A stretch of DNA of 64,000 nucleotides. Source: Zonotrichia leucophrys gambelii (taxonomy: Eukaryota > Chordata > Aves > Passeriformes > Passerellidae). Under the pieces are notes generated by a model. The model was not told the origin of the DNA and did no database searches. It was given only the letters and a program-made list of their open reading frames with translations. Location of the stretch: contig NC_088171.1 in NCBI RefSeq assembly GCF_028769735.1, positions 94,286,912-94,350,911 of the forward strand. Reading direction: 5' to 3'. Positions 38,787-49,824 of this stretch are shown in pieces. Positions within the stretch are counted from its first letter, which is position 1; each line of letters starts with the position of its first letter. The position numbers and the translations under genes were made by a program.

Positions 38787-38870
38787 AGTGAGGCACAGAA
38801 AAATGATATGACTTGTGTCATCTGTAATGGACTTGGAAGAGACTCGAGAGCAGTTTCTGCCCCTTGATTC
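38787..38870 (-). repeat. Probable second MIR fragment, minus orientation
   Basis: AGTGAGGCACAGAAAAATGA, then ATGACTTGTGTCATCTGTAA, then GGACTTGGAAGAGACTCGAG resemble the reverse-complemented MIR core with a small deletion. It lies about 450 bp from the better copy and could be an independent insertion. Confidence 0.4.
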
Positions 38871-39940
38871 AGCTGCAAGCTTTCCTCAAGGAAGATATTT
38901 CTGTGTGGTTTTACACTTGCAGTTTCAATAGCATATAAGGCCCGGTATTTAAAACTTCTTTTCTGCTCATTGTCTATAGATAGGAAAAAATCCCAGGCTT
39001 AACTCTGCTCTCTGAAGTCCACATGGGTGTAGATTGGGGCATTTAGGTATCTAGGTGCTCATTTAAACTTCAGGTTGAATGCCAAAACCGTTCTCGTAAC
39101 AACTTTGCGCCAGAGGCAGAGCTTTTACCCCTGCTGAGCATCTTGCTGTTGGATGGTGCAATCCTCCCAAGAGAGAGGAACGGGCAGGAGGGAATGGGCA
39201 AACACAAGGGAAAGCTGGAAGCTGCCTGGTTGCTGCTGTAGGATATCTGGGGTTTGCTCAGCATCTGAGCTGCCTGGGCCCTCTAGCTACAGACACACCT
39301 GAGCCCGTCCCTCTCTGTCTGCTTGAGGTTGGGTCCTGGTGTGGCAATCCTGATTACCTGGGACAGAAAGCAGGCAGAAAAAAGGGAGCTTCTCAATTCA
39401 AACACCTTCCCAAGAGCTCCTCTCTGGAGGTCACTACTGTTCTCCTTTGCTCTGTGCCCTGTGGTAATGTCCACACTATTTTTGAAAGAGCAGATTGCAG
39501 GATGGAAAACAAAGACAACATAACAAGTTAATCACCTGTCTTGTCTGGGTTTTGTCTGATGCATTTGATTTCTTGGGGTATTTTTGCCCATTTAAAATAT
39601 ATTTTTTAACTGAAACACCTATCACCAACATGCAGCTGAAAAGCCAAGTTTGATGGTGGCTGTGCTAAATAATTTGAAAGTAGCAAGGAGTCAGGGTTTC
39701 TAAGTAGCACAGTTCCAGTGCCCTCAGTATTGTGGCTTTCAGGAAACAAGTAACATGCTATTTACTCACAGTGTTTTGATCTGTTATGTGTCATAGTAAT
39801 AGCCATTGAACTGCAGATAAGTAATCTTTGAATACCAGGCTGAACATAGAAACAAAGACATGCTTGTACACACAGCTCCACATGCACATACATGCATTCC
39901 TTATAACTTCAAAGACATGAAATTTTCCTGTTTAAGAAAG

Positions 39941-39980
39941 CCAGCCAACCAACCAACCAACAAACCAACCAACCAACCAA
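39941..39980. repeat. (CCAA)n microsatellite
   Basis: About ten CCAA-type units with one CAAA interruption and a leading CCAG. Confidence 0.9.
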
Positions 39981-41198
39981 AGATCATTTGTCTTTGTCTT
40001 TGAAACTTATTTCATAAGCAGATGTACCAGCTTCCAGCTTACTTCTTTCCTAAGGTAATATGAGAGCACAAAAGAAAGACATCGGAAGATTGCTGTTGTT
40101 CAGCACCACACATTTAAAAGAGACATCGTCCTGAAGAAAAAAAAAAATTCTAGATGAGTTTCCAGATCCTTACAAAGTGAATATCATTAACAGACAATTA
40201 AATCTTTTTGGATTTAAATCAAAACCTTAGTTTTCAAGTGGTTGCATCCAAACATTCCCTTTCAACTCCTTTTGATGTTGTGTTTCAAAATGGTGAGACA
40301 GGACTGAAATTTTCCATTGCATTCTCATTTGTAAGAAAAATGTTGCCCTACATATGATTCTGTAGTTATAATTAGTTTGTCTTCAAATTTTAATTGCCTT
40401 TTAGGTTACCAAATCTCAATAATTTATGTAATTTAACGTATAACATTCAGTAAATTATAAGATATGGTTACAGCTAAGGAGAAACTTACCTTGAATTACA
40501 ATAAAGCCATTTTTCTATTCAAAAACCATCCATGGCTAAACAGTGATGGGCTGAAATACAGTGACTGTTTTAAGGACTTCTAACACTATGTGCATAGTAT
40601 TTTGAAGCCTGATGTCCATTACCATTTTTACCAGCAACATTCATCCAGTTATGCAGAAAGCTAAAAGGAAAGGACAACTAAAGGGACTGGAGCCAAATAT
40701 CTTCAAAGGGAAAGTAATATTTTTGTTTTTTCAATATTGAACTAGCTGTATGTTTTAGTGATACATTCATCAATAATCTAGTGAGTGACAGAAATGTTAT
40801 AATTAATATGCAGTTTCCAGAATTAAAAATAAATTTGGCTTATCTCTGTGACAGTGAGTAACTCCTAATGTCATTTTCCAAGAAATATATGAAAGGAGAA
40901 TTTATAGTAGAAAGTCCATCCCATTTTGTAAGGAAAACAGATGTTCATTAATAAACAGGCTGACCATGGAGCACTGGAACTACCATCTGGATGGGATGTT
41001 GTACAGGGTTCCCCCCCTCCCCTTTAACAATTTAGTCAGTGAAGTTCTAGTAAGGATCAGGTGATTTAGTTTTTTTTTTTTATAGCATGTTTGGAAATAT
41101 GTTAATCTTCTGTTCTTCACGTAATTTCTTCCTTCAAGCCTTTAAACAAGTTAATAAAAGAGCAAGCCATAAAGCATTCCAGAAAGTTCCGGAAATTG

Positions 41199-41214
41199 AA
41201 AAAAAAAAAAAAAA
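41199..41214. repeat. Poly-A run
   Basis: Sixteen A residues, without a recognisable retroposon body upstream. Confidence 0.75.
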
Positions 41215-41744
41215 CAACTAAAGAAAAAGGAGTTAGCTGTAGGAGACTCATATTTGTCCTTGCAAATCTGCAGGCAGTGTATAAAGTCTTCTCCATCCGT
41301 GTGCCTCAGCCATTGTACCTGGAGAATTCTCTGTGTGTGCTCAGGCTCTTTGTTGGCTGGATTGCTGCCGCACCTAAAAATATCAGGCAGAATCAGCCTC
41401 CTCCTGTGCTCTGTTCTGCACCTTTGTGTGCAGGGAAAGTGTGTCCTCACTGCTGAGGAATTTGCACCTGAGACTTCTATCCTGTAGGCAGTGATGCTCA
41501 TGGCTTAGTATTAAACTGTGATAGCTGTGACATGGAAGTGCCTTTTAGGTGAATGATGTGTCAATTGTCATCATGGGGAATCTCTGTGCATGTGATGAGA
41601 TGTAGTGCCATCCTTATTTTATGTAGGGAAAAATAGTGCTGCAGACAAAGCCAAGAATTAAAAAACTTATTTCTCTATGAGAGCCTTGGTGAATGATGCT
41701 GCTTTTCTTTTTTACTTCAGTGTATTGTTTAAGACCTTCCAAGA

Positions 41745-41830
41745 GTCCCTACGTGTCCTTGCCCATTTGTAAAATGGTATGGAAAGGCTTATCTAACTGC
41801 TGGGATGCTGAGAGGCTTTACCCTGCTGTG
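41745..41830 (+). repeat. Possible MIR fragment, plus orientation
   Basis: GTGTCCTTGCCCATTTGTAAAATGGTATGG is close to the MIR tail block 'ctcatctgtaaaatggggat'. CTAACTGCTGGGATGCTGAG follows where MIR has 'ctacctcatagggttgttgtgagg'. The match is short and low in certainty. Confidence 0.35.
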
Positions 41831-41959
41831 GGAATCTCTGAGATACTGGGGTAAGACACCAGGATATTTTATCACACAACATTTCCACAGTGTTTCCTGC
41901 GGCTGGTGCAAGGGAGTACCACTACATATGTCAGATCAAGGTGCTCCAGTTGTCAGATA

Positions 41960-42345
41960 ATTGCAAGCTCTTATTAAGTAATTAATGTTCATGGCCTCCC
42001 CTTCATATCTGTGTGCCTTCTCCAGTCAGTTTTACTACATTCTATTGAGACTCCTAAATACTTTCTTAGCAACCAAAACAAGAAACGAGTTGATATTAAA
42101 CGTGTTACCAATTCTGCAGTCACTATTGGCTGACAACTCTACGCTGCTTATTAATTTCCTGCAATGTACTGTTTATTGATATTGCCTTTATTGTGGTACC
42201 TCACCTCAGCCATGAAGGGAGGACACGCACCTCCATCTCCAGCTAATGGCACTGCTGCCAATGCTGCAGGGAGGCTGAAGAGCAATGTGACTAATAAAAC
42301 ACAACCAATAAAAATATGAAAGAAAAAAATGTCCCTACTAGAAAG
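41960..42345. promoter_or_regulatory. Candidate conserved non-coding element
   Basis: The region is non-repetitive with AGTAATTAATG, TATTAATTTCCTGC, GTTTATTGATATTGC and an ACAACCAATAAAAATATG stretch. Homeodomain-like cores, a CCAAT box and balanced composition give an enhancer-like texture. Conservation is not testable here. Confidence 0.25.
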
Positions 42346-43393
42346 AAATGCATATTCCAAGTGCTTGCACAGCGCCTGGGGCTGTTAATCATCGCTCCGT
42401 GGGCACCCCTAAACAACTCTAAACAACAGTTAGGAAAGGATCAGATGGCTGTTTAGGGGGCTTGGCAGAGTGGTATTTGTTTGACTGGCAGGTAGCCATG
42501 CTTGTAAGGTGCGCTGCAAATTACAAGAGTGGCTCAAACATGAAGATGAAGGATTTTACTCATATGCTGTCTTTAGGACTCTTTTCCACTTTGTGTGAGG
42601 AGATAAAGGAGGCGCTGGTTTTAAAGGGCACTGGCTCATTGCAGAGAGTGGTGGGGCCTGCTGAGCAGACCTCTGTAAAGGGCAAGCTGGAAGCAGCAGT
42701 TTCAAGCAGTTTACCTGGACTGGCTTGTCCTGGGGGAAAAGAAATCTCTTTGTACCACTGATTAATAGCTCTTTCCTCCCCGTTTCTTGCCCGCATTTGT
42801 CATGGAAGAAGCTTGCGAACATCCTTTCCTCCCCTCCAAGTGCATATGTAAACTCCACTCTCATCTCCAATTCATTAATCATAAGCACTTTTGTAATGTG
42901 GGTTTCTTCTCCTCTCCTTTCCCTTCTGAATGCATCCCCCTGCCATTCTTTTCCCTTGACTGCTCCTGCCAAGGGGCCGTGCTGCCCAGGGTAGTGGCCT
43001 CGGAGCTGCTGTGTGCAAGGTGCCCTGTGGTGCCCAGGGCAGCTCATCTCCTGAAGCTGGATGCTCCACATATTGTGGAAGCAGAGGTCTGCTGTTGAGC
43101 TGGCTTTGCAGCCTGGCTCTATGACAGTGGTGCTGTGGGGCTGACTTGGCCAGTATCTATCATTTTGCAGGAAGTAAAAAATTGAACGTAATCATCATCA
43201 GTCATTCATTATCAGCCCCTCTCAGCCTGCTGCTGGGCAAAGCTTCCTGCTCTGTTTGTTTCCCTTGTGCTGATTGCTGCAGATACTTATTTATATATTT
43301 ATTTTTGCCAGAACTTTGCCACCCTTGGAAAGCAAAGTTGGCAAGTGATAATAGAGCATGGATTGCCAAGATCCGGTTCCCCTTGCCTCTCAT

Positions 43394-43409
43394 AAAAAAA
43401 AAAAAAAAA
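43394..43409. repeat. Poly-A run
   Basis: Sixteen A residues, isolated. Confidence 0.75.
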
Positions 43410-44431
43410 TTGGTTTACTGCTGGTGATCCACATTTTCTGAGTTGCTTGGACAGGAAACTGTGGAGTTTGCTGAGTTTTAGTAAGAGGTATGAAGGCACA
43501 CTGGTACCGGCTTCAGCAGGGGCTGGTGGTCTGAGCACATATCTGAAAGTCCTGGTGGGATCCCACAGCCTGATCTAAAGTTCTTGCCAAGAGTTCTGCC
43601 ATCACCCATGGTAGCCTGATCCTATTTGTGCTGTAGGCATGCCTTCAGTGGCAGTGGGAAAATAAAGCTTGTTTGACTTCACCTAAGCTCAAATGAGCAG
43701 CTAGAAGAGAGTTTCAAACCTTCTGAGGGAAAACTGAATTTTTAAAAAGATCAGTGATTCCAATCCACATAAGCATCCAGGGGCTTGGAGACTCAGCCAA
43801 ACTTTTCTGAATTAAAAATACTGAGGGATTAGGCTTTCCTGAGACTTTTTCCTAATGCTTCCTGCTTTGGGAGGACTTTTTGGCAGGTATTTCTCTCTAT
43901 TGCTTCACAGGTCCAGAACTACTTAGAGGTCTCATATAGGAAGGCAAAGTATTTTTTAAATACTGTGTTTACTTTGTCTGTTCCAAGTGGGAATAAATAA
44001 TGTAGTTTATACAATGACAACAGGAAAGATCATTACCTTTGCATTAGGATTCTCAGTGTTGCTAGTGAAGCCAAGGCTCTAGACCTTGGCCCTTAGAAAC
44101 CTTCCAGAGCCCATGGCTATCTGATAAAACCTCACTACCTCCCCAGAGCTGCAGCAGCTTTGTTGCCAGAAGGTGGAGGCAGAAAAGTTTCCAAGTCACA
44201 TGTGTTTTGGACACACACGCTCCTTGCCCTGAAGTACTTAAGTTTTTCCTGATAGGCATTCATAAAGCTACCTGGTGCATTTCATAAAGCTGTGTGGCTG
44301 CAGCAGGTCTCAGAGAAGTTTCTTTCTTTATTAACTTCTCTTGAGAGTGGCAGAGAAAATGTAACCCTGACCTGCTCTAGGAGACCTAGTAGTTGTGAGT
44401 TTGTGTGCATGTATCTTTGAGATTAAAGTGC

Positions 44432-44463
44432 TGTGGTGGTTTGACCAGGCTCAAACCATGACA
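44432..44463. mobile_element. 32-bp LTR-like miniature with 5-bp direct flanks
   Basis: The segment begins TGTGGTGGTTTGA and ends TCAAACCATGACA. These 13-bp ends are imperfect inverted repeats joined by only 6 bp. It starts TG and ends CA, like a retroviral LTR, and its end sequence resembles the AAACCACGA(CA) terminus of passerine LTRs. AGTGC lies immediately on both sides (44427-44431 and 44464-44468), as a 5-bp target-site duplication would. The simplest reading is an LTR reduced to its two ends by internal deletion. A chance palindrome remains possible. Confidence 0.5.
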
Positions 44464-46667
44464 AGTGCTGAGAGCATGCACACAGCTGGGAGATGGGAAA
44501 TCGGGCTGTACTCGCAGGCAAGAAGTGTTTACTCCTCTTTGTCCCCTCTGCAGAGAACTGGGTCAAGGGGATTTGTTGCTTTCTGGTCAGGCAGCCCCAT
44601 CTCCACCCACACTGTCTTTTTCTCCTACTCATAGCACCAGGAAGCATAAACCCTTGCAATCCTACATGACAGATGTAATGTGGTCCTTGTGAAGTGTGTG
44701 ACACAGGGAAGTAATGGATTTAATATAGCAGACTACACACCTCCAAACTGCAGTATCTAAAGGGAAAAATTAGCTGTTTTGGCATTCCTGCTCAGGAGAG
44801 GAGGATTTACCGATCTGTATAGTCAGAGCTTTCTTTATGGGATGCTAGGAGGTGAGGGAGCCCCTGGACAGTTCAGCTGAACTTTTTGCATGGCTCAGGA
44901 ACCTGAAAAATCTATAACATTATCATGTATCTTGCTATATCTGCCTAACTTGCATGTACCTCATAAGAATAGATGTCCCTGATGATGGGATTTTGAAAAC
45001 TGTCAGTATTCTTATGCTTCTAAATCTCTTTGAAATTAGTTTGTCTCTGGTTATGCATCTTTCCTCAACTTTACATCACTAACTGTTGCCATTTAGTTGT
45101 TTCTTAGAGTTGCATCTCACCTGAATGTTACACTTTTGAGGCATATTGATAACACTTGTAGGGACCCAGCATCAGGAGAAAGCTTAAGAAAATGAACCTT
45201 AAGCCTAGCTTTCCTCTTGATCATGCAGATAAAACCAGTAACAATAATGATAATAGCTGAAGAAACTTCATCTCTGCAAGGTGGAATAATGATAGAAATT
45301 GGGTTGGGTGACTTCTCAAATGCCAAAAATTTGTCAAAAGTGAGATAGACCCCTCCCTTTTTTTTTCACAGGTGAAATTTGAATGGAAAATGGGAAGCAA
45401 ATACCTTATTCTCTCTGTCCCCTGAAAAACTGATTTTACTGAAGCAAAATACAACCTTTTGGCCATGGTAACTATCCTCACAAAAATATTCCTTTTCAAA
45501 TGAAGAGAAATTTACCATTTTTGTATTACAGTTTGCTTAGTTTGCTTTCAGTAAAAATATGTAAATATACTACTTTGGTATTGGTACAATTGTCCTTTCC
45601 TGGTTTATTCTGGAAAGGAGCTTCCTGTATTATGAAATTAGTCCAGTGAAAATAGAGGTTATTCCATTTTACCATACCTGCTGAATTTACTCGAAGGTGT
45701 GCATTTAAATCTGGGATTTGTATTTTCTCTTTAAATATTCCAGTGCAAACACAAACCTTACAGTCTCAGTAGTTTGACTGATTTCTTGTTTTACATAGTA
45801 TGGGTTTTATTTGATTTAGGATTCAGTACTACAGGAAAAAATAAAAGTGAAATAATCCAGAAGCCTATAATAAGGGATACTTTGAGAAAGAATGCTCTAC
45901 AAATTGTTTACTTGCTATAAGCTTTCACTCTTTGGATTCACTCACAAATTTCCAGCAAGTAAATTGTCTGCATGTGTATCTGTGGGCACACGTGCTGTGG
46001 ATACATGGTAAAATGTGCCTGGCTATAGATTTTTGTTACAAACGGAAAAGTCAGCCCATTGTTCCTAAGTTGCAAATGTAAATCCATTTATGGCTTTGTA
46101 ATTTTGCAATTTTGCACGCTATTAACATGAGATCAGTTTGCAGTTTTGCAGCTCACATGTCCTTAAACCTCCAAGCAAAACCCAGAGATTTATGAACCCA
46201 GGTGAATCAAAGCTTCAAGAAAAGCTCTCACAGAACAGAGATTTGCACAATTCTTATCTTCTGCCAAATTATTCAAGCAAATAGGAGAGAAAATCTTTTG
46301 TATAATATATGGGAAGTGAGGAAAAAGGGAATAGGAGTGTAAGAACTTCACTTGGTAATATGCCTCCTCACCTTCTGTAAGAATTTTGATTGATAGATTG
46401 CTCTGCAGTCTCCTCCATTAGACTAATTTAAATAGTCACCTGCATGTTGCAAGTTTAACTTGCTAAGCTTTTCAAATTACTCCCTTAAGAAAGAGGTGTT
46501 CTGTGCTGTAGTTTATTAAACCCACTTTTTCAATCTGTCTCAGAGCCAGACACATACCTGAAAAAGAAATTTGAGCACATATTGGATAGTGGGGAATTTG
46601 GAGGTTTAAAAGAACCGGTATTGGTTTCTTTCTTTGTCTTTTCCCTCCCCCACCCTGTAAAGTAGTT

Positions 46668-46805
46668 AGTCTTTATAGATTATAAAGCCAGAAGGGACCA
46701 CTACAATCATCAAATCTGACCTCCTGTTTAACACAGGCCATAGGCTTTGCTGAATTAATTCCTGTCTGAACTAGAGCATATCTTTTCGAAAGTCAACTTC
46801 TCACT
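46668..46805 (-). mobile_element. Old CR1-type LINE tail, minus strand
   Basis: The plus strand has AAAGCCAGAAGGGACCACTA, then CAATCATCAAATCTGACCTC, CTGTTTAACACAGGCCATAG, AATTAATTCCTGTCTGAACT and AGAGCATATCTTTT. I recognise this as the reverse complement of a CR1-subfamily 3' end that is abundant in turtles and crocodilians and old in birds. It is 5'-truncated and fades after about 46805. It has no coding capacity. Confidence 0.8.
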
Positions 46806-46941
46806 TCCCAGCATATGAAAAGGTCTCCCATGACACCTATAGACCTTTCATAATGGACAGATTCTTCCCATGATACGGACAAATTGAGTTTTTCCTGGGA
46901 GGTACTGCCCCACTCTGAGCTGATAAAGGAAGACCCAGGAA

Positions 46942-47313
46942 CTATAGGTATGCTGTGATTGCTTCTTTTGCACTCTGTGGTGTTCCAGGAGCTTGTGCAT
47001 CTTCTGCTTTATGAGATATACTTGGCCTAGGGGAGCTAAGTGGAAGGATGAGGGAGAAGAGGAGATGCATAATGGTATGGCCTCCAGCACTGTTATTTAT
47101 GACAGTATCCTTCCAGCAATCTGTTCCTGCATAGGGTGAAGGCATGGTTTCAATTCTGCCCTTGAAACATGGATTAAGCAATGTTGCTAATACATATTTG
47201 TCCCTGCGGCTGTCAAACATTTCACTGATACTAGACTCTGTAGACAGCTTAATAGCTAGGTCTTCTGTCAATGTTACTGCAGCAGTGTCTCCTTTGCTTT
47301 AAGATGCTGTTCA
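46942..47313 (-). pseudogene. hAT-superfamily transposase fragment
   Basis: An uninterrupted minus-strand frame of about 120 codons runs from just after a stop near 47314 to a stop at 46942-46944. Near 47202-47150 it encodes DKYVLATLLNPCFKGRIE. This matches the 'LATLLDPRFK' motif found in hAT transposases (Charlie-like) and in ZBED proteins derived from them, a segment downstream of the insertion domain in the RNase H-like fold. A CWKD piece follows where many hAT proteins have a conserved tryptophan, and SAKEAITAYL lies near the end. The conserved C-terminal dimerisation region is not readable downstream, and no BED finger or catalytic segments lie upstream. It is therefore a broken relic unless it is an exon of a host gene. 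Pro and Arg of the usual DPRFK are changed (N-P-C-F-K). Confidence 0.65.
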
Positions 47314-47319
47314 GATTTA

Positions 47320-49490
47320 TTCAAGCAATAGGTGTAGCACGGTGCTTGGTAAATAGCTGCACCTGACCGTGTGCTTGTATCATCACTGCTTGCTGACATC
47401 CCAAGTGACCAGATGAAATGGATGGACTAGGGAAACCAAGTGCTGAGAAGAATCCAGTGAGTGAAAGTTGGAAAGATCATCTATCTCGTCCCTATTTTAT
47501 GTCTCCTAACAGAGTTACATGCACAATGCATTATTATTCTAGAAGTCTCTGAACAATAACCACTATCCACAGTGGCTGAAAATGTGTGTAGCCAGCAAGA
47601 TTGGACAAATGGTTCTGTTATTGTTGTTAGTATGATGCTTTCTTTACTTGTGCTGATGTAATCTAGGTGTTGCTGGTTTTCATGTAACAGTATTTTACAT
47701 ATGATTTCATTTATCTAGATGCTAGAGATCAAAATTTCACATGAAAAATAAGAACCAAGAGTATGGTATGTGTCTACACATGATGGCAATATTTTGCTAC
47801 TTATTCAAAAACAAAATATAACTGAAGAATGCCATTTTTCCAGTCTGTAAAATTTCAGTTCACCTGTATTATGGGATGTGATGAGTATTTCGCTTCTCAG
47901 TGCTATTGTCACTAACTGATGGAAGAACAGTGATTGGTGCTATCTCTACTTCATACTTGCTTCACTTCTGAACTTTGGCTTTTGACACTATCAAGTTTTT
48001 AGTGATGGTTTTCTGCTGGAGCAGAATTTTTCTTTTTCTCATTGGTGATTGAAAAGCTATGACAAATACCTCCAAATCTCATCCCATCAGCTAAAAATAC
48101 TTCCATGGGTTACTTGTACTCCTCAGCACATTATTTCCTCTCCCTAACATTTGCAGATAACTAAGTGACCCTGATTGGCAGGATACCACATGTGAAAAGG
48201 TCTGAGTCTGGGGCAGAGTCTGGGTTGGGATCTGCATTGTGCAGGAGGGCACTTCCCACCCTGGGAAGCTCTGGGCCACTGTCGTGTTTGAAGCAGAAAA
48301 CAGCGAGGCCAGCTGCTGAGGCCTTGGCAAGATGTGAGCACACACACTCTCATAAAGCCCCACACATCTGAAACGAAGCAAATGCCTGATCTTTTGGACT
48401 TCCTTTCATTCGCCTCAAGTTTATTTTTTCTTCCAGTATTGATTACAGGGCTGGAAGAAAAACACTTCTGGACCTTGTTTAGTACCATTTTCTGTGAGGA
48501 ACCAGACGTCAGAGTGTTTTAGAATTTAACTCCTGCAATACCTGCTACAGAAATTACTGTTATTATTATAGTAATTTGTTTGAAGCTTCTTCAGCACCAA
48601 TAGTCAAGTGCACAATCGCACTTTGGAAAAAAAATTATTCTGTGTGCCTTTGCTGTAGCTTCAGACTTTCTTTGCAAGCCTCCAGGGACATGAAGACCTC
48701 AGCTCTGACCCATATTTCTCCTACTGAGTCCACTTGTGCTTATTCTGCTTTGCCAATAATACCTTTATGTTCTTTCCTTGCCTTCCCACCTATCTCCATG
48801 ATCTATTGGTAACTGTTCAATCCTCTCTAAAATTTCTGTTTTGCCTTGAGACAAATGGAATGAAAAATGCACTGTGATTAAACTTACGTATAGTATAGAG
48901 TAATAACGTTTTTATTTTTCCTCTCAATTCTAAGGCAACTATTTGAGGAGTGGGAGGGGATATTGCACGCTCGGTATTTTTGTATTTTCTAGAACACGGA
49001 GCCTGAAGTATCATCAAAGAATATTTTTAGATTACCTCTTTTTGTTTTTCTTGAGAGCTCTTGAAAACTCAGCGTTCATGTTCTTTCACAAACTCTTTTA
49101 CTTTCCTATCTGGTTATTGTGAACTGATGGTTGAAATAAAAAATTTTTGGAAGGGCACTTGACTACATGTCAAGTAGTGAAAGATGCAACTTTTTGTGAT
49201 ATTGATGAAATGAAATGAAATGGTTTTATTCATCACAGGAAACTTGGAAATTTTGGTTATATCAGACCTGAACTTCTTCTTGGTGCATGTTATCCTCCAA
49301 AATAAATAAGAGAACAAACTTACTTGCCCGTCCTCACTGGAAACTGCTGTCCACTTTCTCGTACTTCTAACATCCAAGCTGACACTGTTTTTAACATTTA
49401 GTAGTCTGTCCTTACTGACCTTCATTTCTTTGCCAATCTCCTTGGGCATGTATCTTGGTTTATTACATAGCCAACCTCCCATTTTCTGGT
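47320..49490. other. Non-coding DNA
   Basis: Unique sequence. Several frames of 90-120 codons overlap on both strands at 48090-48490, and one frame of 122 codons lies on the minus strand at 49114-49482. None has a domain I recognise. Confidence 0.5.
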
Positions 49491-49494
49491 CTGC

Positions 49495-49824
49495 TTGGGG
49501 TTTGGTAGATTAGGTCAATGCTCAGGGAAGAAAAGCAAGCCTTATGATCAGCTTGACCAATCTGAAAGGCTGACTGCTGAATTACAAGTAGCAAGTACTG
49601 TGAGTACTACACACTGTGAGAAGTTTATGAGTAATTTGCAGACTGAAATTGGTTTGCCCAAAACTTTTATTGGACAGCTTCAAATAGAAAATGAACCTGC
49701 AAAAACTGCAGTTTATTCACAAACTGCAGTTTATTCACAAACTGCATTCATGAGTAGAGTAAATAATGTGGTACAAACTCTGCCCACTGTTAACTTCACC
49801 AAAGGAGACATAAGAAGCTGCTGA
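49495..49824 (+). other. Unrecognised open frame, possible retrocopy fragment
   Basis: A frame of about 110 codons ending at TGA has a more protein-like composition than its neighbours: rich in Gln, Glu, Thr and Ser, with few low-complexity runs. It contains an exact in-frame tandem duplication of 18 bp (49705-49722 and 49723-49740) giving TAVYSQ twice. Past the stop, short coding-like pieces (for example GESEGPITPTVQEYCLN) can be read by switching frame up to about 49880, as in a decayed processed pseudogene. There is no clear start codon, poly-A tail or family match. I do not recognise the protein, and chance is a real alternative. Confidence 0.3.

Noticed and set aside
42556..43071. 171-codon minus-strand open frame, the longest in the window
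   Set aside because: It has no recognisable domain, overlaps equally open frames on the plus strand and lies in a moderately GC-rich stretch where long frames arise by chance.
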